DNA from: Deltaproteobacteria bacterium
GTDB lineage: Bacteria; Myxococcota_A; UBA796; UBA2385
DNA: 46,988 bases
Assembly: GCA_016792625.1 (NCBI GenBank)
Contig: JAEUKK010000130.1
Span: 1 to 46,988 of the forward strand
Reading direction: 5' to 3'
In this document: piece by piece, positions 45,398 through 46,988 of the stretch
How positions within the stretch are numbered: position 1 is the first letter of the stretch
Layout of the letters: each line of letters starts with the position of its first letter
The notes under the pieces: model-generated
What the model saw: only the letters and a program-made list of their open reading frames with translations
Databases searched by the model: none
Told to the model about the DNA's origin: nothing
Program-made: the position numbers and the translations under genes

Positions 45398-45712
45398 ATG
45401 TCTGGCACGGCTGATGAGAGCGCGAACACCCTCACGCGGGCCGGCCTGACCGAGGCCGTCGCCGAGCGCCTCGACGTGCAGCGCCGCTTCGCGGCGACGC
45501 TGGTCGATGACGTGATCACGCTCATCTCTGAAGCGGCGCTCCGCGGGCAAAACGTCAAGATCGTCGGCTTCGGCTCCTTCAACCTCCGCGACAAGCGCAG
45601 CCGCCCCGGCCGCAACCCGCGCACGATGCAGGACGTCACCATCACCGCCCGGCGGGTGCTGACCTTCCGTGCCTCGCCCGCGCTGCGGAGCGCACTGAAC
45701 CCGCGCGGCTGA
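45398..45712 (+). CDS. ihfA: Integration host factor alpha subunit
   Basis: 104 residues; GAGGAG lies in the stop region of the lipoprotein gene. DNABII fold: LTRAGLTEAVAERLDV, then KIVGFGSFNLRDKRSRPGRNPRTMQDVTITARRVLTFRAS with the minor-groove arm RPGRNP. The arm sequence and its position after ribosomal genes fit IhfA rather than HU. It bends DNA as a heterodimer with IhfB (not in window). Confidence 0.9.
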   Translation: MSGTADESANTLTRAGLTEAVAERLDVQRRFAATLVDDVITLISEAALRGQNVKIVGFGSFNLRDKRSRPGRNPRTMQDVTITARRVLTFRASPALRSALNPRG

Positions 45713-45895
45713 GCGGTCCGTCGCGTGCACCCCCCGCGGGCGCCACGACGCTTCCGTTGACCGGCGCGACGACCCCAATGGTCGTCGAAGCCCTCGCCCC
45801 CGGCCGCACCTCGGCCGCGCGGGCCCGACCAGCGCCGGAGAGCGAGGCCCCGACGAGCGCTCCCCGGATGAACCCGGGGCCCGACGGAGCCCCCG

Positions 45896-46615
45896 GTGGC
45901 TGGACCCAAAGGAAAGGACCCGCAGGCCCTCGATCCAGAGCGGGCCGCACGCGCGCCCACGCGGCCGAGCGCGAGCGGTCGACTCGCCGATGCGCTGCGC
46001 CGCGCCCTCGACGATCCGGAAGAGACGACGCGAAGCCCCGCACCGCCCACCCGTTCGCCCGCTCCGCAGGCGCCGCCCGATGTGCCGCGGGCCGAGCTGC
46101 CTGCGCGCCCCGAGCCGGCGCCCCGCGCGGAGCCGCCGCCGGCCCAGCGGGTCGAGCCGGTGCGCCCCGAGCCCTCCCCTGCCCTGCCCTTGCCCGCCGG
46201 CCTCGACCTCGTGGACGGCCCCGACGAGAGCGATGACGGCGAGGAGATCGTCGACGAGGCGCTGGTCGACTCGCCCGACAAGCTCTACTTCCGCATCGGC
46301 GAGGTGGCCCAGCTCGTCGGCGTGGACGCCCACGTGCTGCGGTACTGGGAGTCCGAGTTCCGCATGAAGCCGCGCCGCAGCCCGAGCGGCCAGCGGCTCT
46401 ACCGGCGCTCCGACCTCGCAAAATTCCTGCGGATCAAGTCCTTGCTGCACGACGAGGGCTACACCATCGCCGGCGCCCGCAAGGTGCTCACCGGCACCTT
46501 GGGCGCGCCCACCGTCGACCCCTCGCGCTTGAAGGCCGCGCTGGAGCGGGTTCGGGTCCTCCGCCGGCTGATTCGAGAAATTCAGGACGAACTAGACCTC
46601 GACAACCAGACCTGA
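45896..46615 (+). CDS. MerR-family transcriptional regulator
   Basis: 239 residues from GTG 45896 with GGAG 6 bp upstream. Residues 1-~125 are a long disordered Pro/Ala/Arg/Glu-rich extension, far longer than usual. The MerR winged helix follows: YFRIGEVAQLVGVDAHVLRYWESEFRMKPRRSPSGQRLYRRSDLAKFLRIKSLLHDEGYTIAGARKVL, then a short coiled-coil helix (LKAALERVRVLRRLIREIQDEL). This compact type without a ligand domain occurs next to ihfA in many deltaproteobacterial genomes. Target genes unknown. A promoter for tRNA-Pro overlaps its 3' end. Confidence 0.88.
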   Translation: MAGPKGKDPQALDPERAARAPTRPSASGRLADALRRALDDPEETTRSPAPPTRSPAPQAPPDVPRAELPARPEPAPRAEPPPAQRVEPVRPEPSPALPLPAGLDLVDGPDESDDGEEIVDEALVDSPDKLYFRIGEVAQLVGVDAHVLRYWESEFRMKPRRSPSGQRLYRRSDLAKFLRIKSLLHDEGYTIAGARKVLTGTLGAPTVDPSRLKAALERVRVLRRLIREIQDELDLDNQT

Positions 46616-46626
46616 CTTGTTATAAG
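46599..46626 (+). promoter_or_regulatory. Promoter upstream of tRNA-Pro
   Basis: TCGACA at 46599-46604, 16 bp spacer, TATAAG at 46621-46626, each five of six to sigma-70 consensus. It overlaps the end of the merR gene. The ~100 nt leader contains a CCACC-TTCG-GGTGG hairpin at 46704-46717. Confidence 0.65.
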
Positions 46627-46730
46627 AGGCGGGTCGAAAGCGGCTGACGCCGCTGGAGCGCATCCTCGCACGCCTCACGCGTTTAGGGGACCCCATGCGT
46701 TCCCCACCTTCGGGTGGCCAGACCACACGT

Positions 46731-46860
<130 letters not shown>

Positions 46861-46988
46861 CGCTGCCGCGGCTCGTCGGCGCGAAGCCCACCCGCCCCCG
46901 CCCGGCGACCGCTAGCCCCTGTCGCACCGAATTTGCCTCCCCCTCCGCCTCGCCACCCGACTCGATCGGCTTAGCTGCGAGTCGGGAC
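46861..46988. other. Window end, no supported feature
   Basis: 128 bp after the inverted tRNA fragment. No gene, RNA or clear promoter seen; could be the upstream region of a gene beyond the edge. Confidence 0.4.

Noticed and set aside
44303..46450. 715-residue minus-strand frame
   Set aside because: Antisense to rpmI, rplT, ihfA and merR; no coding signals.

Overview
The window is a strongly GC-rich chromosomal segment with G/C at most third codon positions and many GTG/TTG starts. Genes are packed tightly, and several are coupled by ATGA/GTGA overlaps. A secreted serine protease ends in a MYXO-CTERM-type sorting tail (Gly-Cys motif, membrane span, Arg cluster). Lipoproteins and large exported proteins of unknown function are frequent, and the order infC-rpmI-rplT ... 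ihfA-merR-tRNA is of a type familiar from former Deltaproteobacteria. Together these point to a member of the Myxococcota or a close relative. I see no transposase, integrase, phage gene or CRISPR array, so this reads as core and lineage-specific chromosome rather than an island.

Layout. 1-7291: a PilZ-domain protein (cut by the window edge), then an overlapping operon of AmpG permease, di-haem peroxidase-family lipoprotein and a PlsC/MGAT-like acyltransferase; a PAP2 phosphatase and an SLC13 transporter follow. 7304-15184: a GT-C membrane glycosyltransferase, a membrane protein of unknown function, and an unusual group: a PP-loop ATPase, a radical SAM protein with C-terminal auxiliary cysteines, a B12-binding radical SAM protein with a non-standard cysteine motif, and an NmrA-like oxidoreductase fused to an unknown domain. 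This is the best place in the window to look for undescribed chemistry. 15206-25850: eight co-directional minus-strand genes: MYXO-CTERM protease, RluA pseudouridine synthase, aminotransferase, unknown protein, large toroid-type lipoprotein, Tyr-rich lipoprotein, GT-C-like membrane protein and an exported START-domain protein. 26248-30143: YceI lipoprotein, coniferyl-aldehyde-type dehydrogenase and RhlE helicase.

30249-35091 is a coherent NAD salvage operon read on the minus strand (pncB, nadE, an NrtR-type Nudix regulator, pncA). A perfect inverted repeat upstream of pncB is a natural candidate for the regulator's operator. 35305-43116 holds a diguanylate cyclase, dnaE with a degenerate PHP domain, an exported LPP20/FlgT-like protein, an AI-2E-family membrane protein and lipB.

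43226-46988 is the translation region: tRNA-Val, infC-rpmI-rplT, a small lipoprotein where pheST would often lie, ihfA, a MerR-type regulator and tRNA-Pro. Both tRNAs are followed by strong terminators with UUCG loops, and the 3' end of tRNA-Pro is repeated in inverted orientation just downstream.
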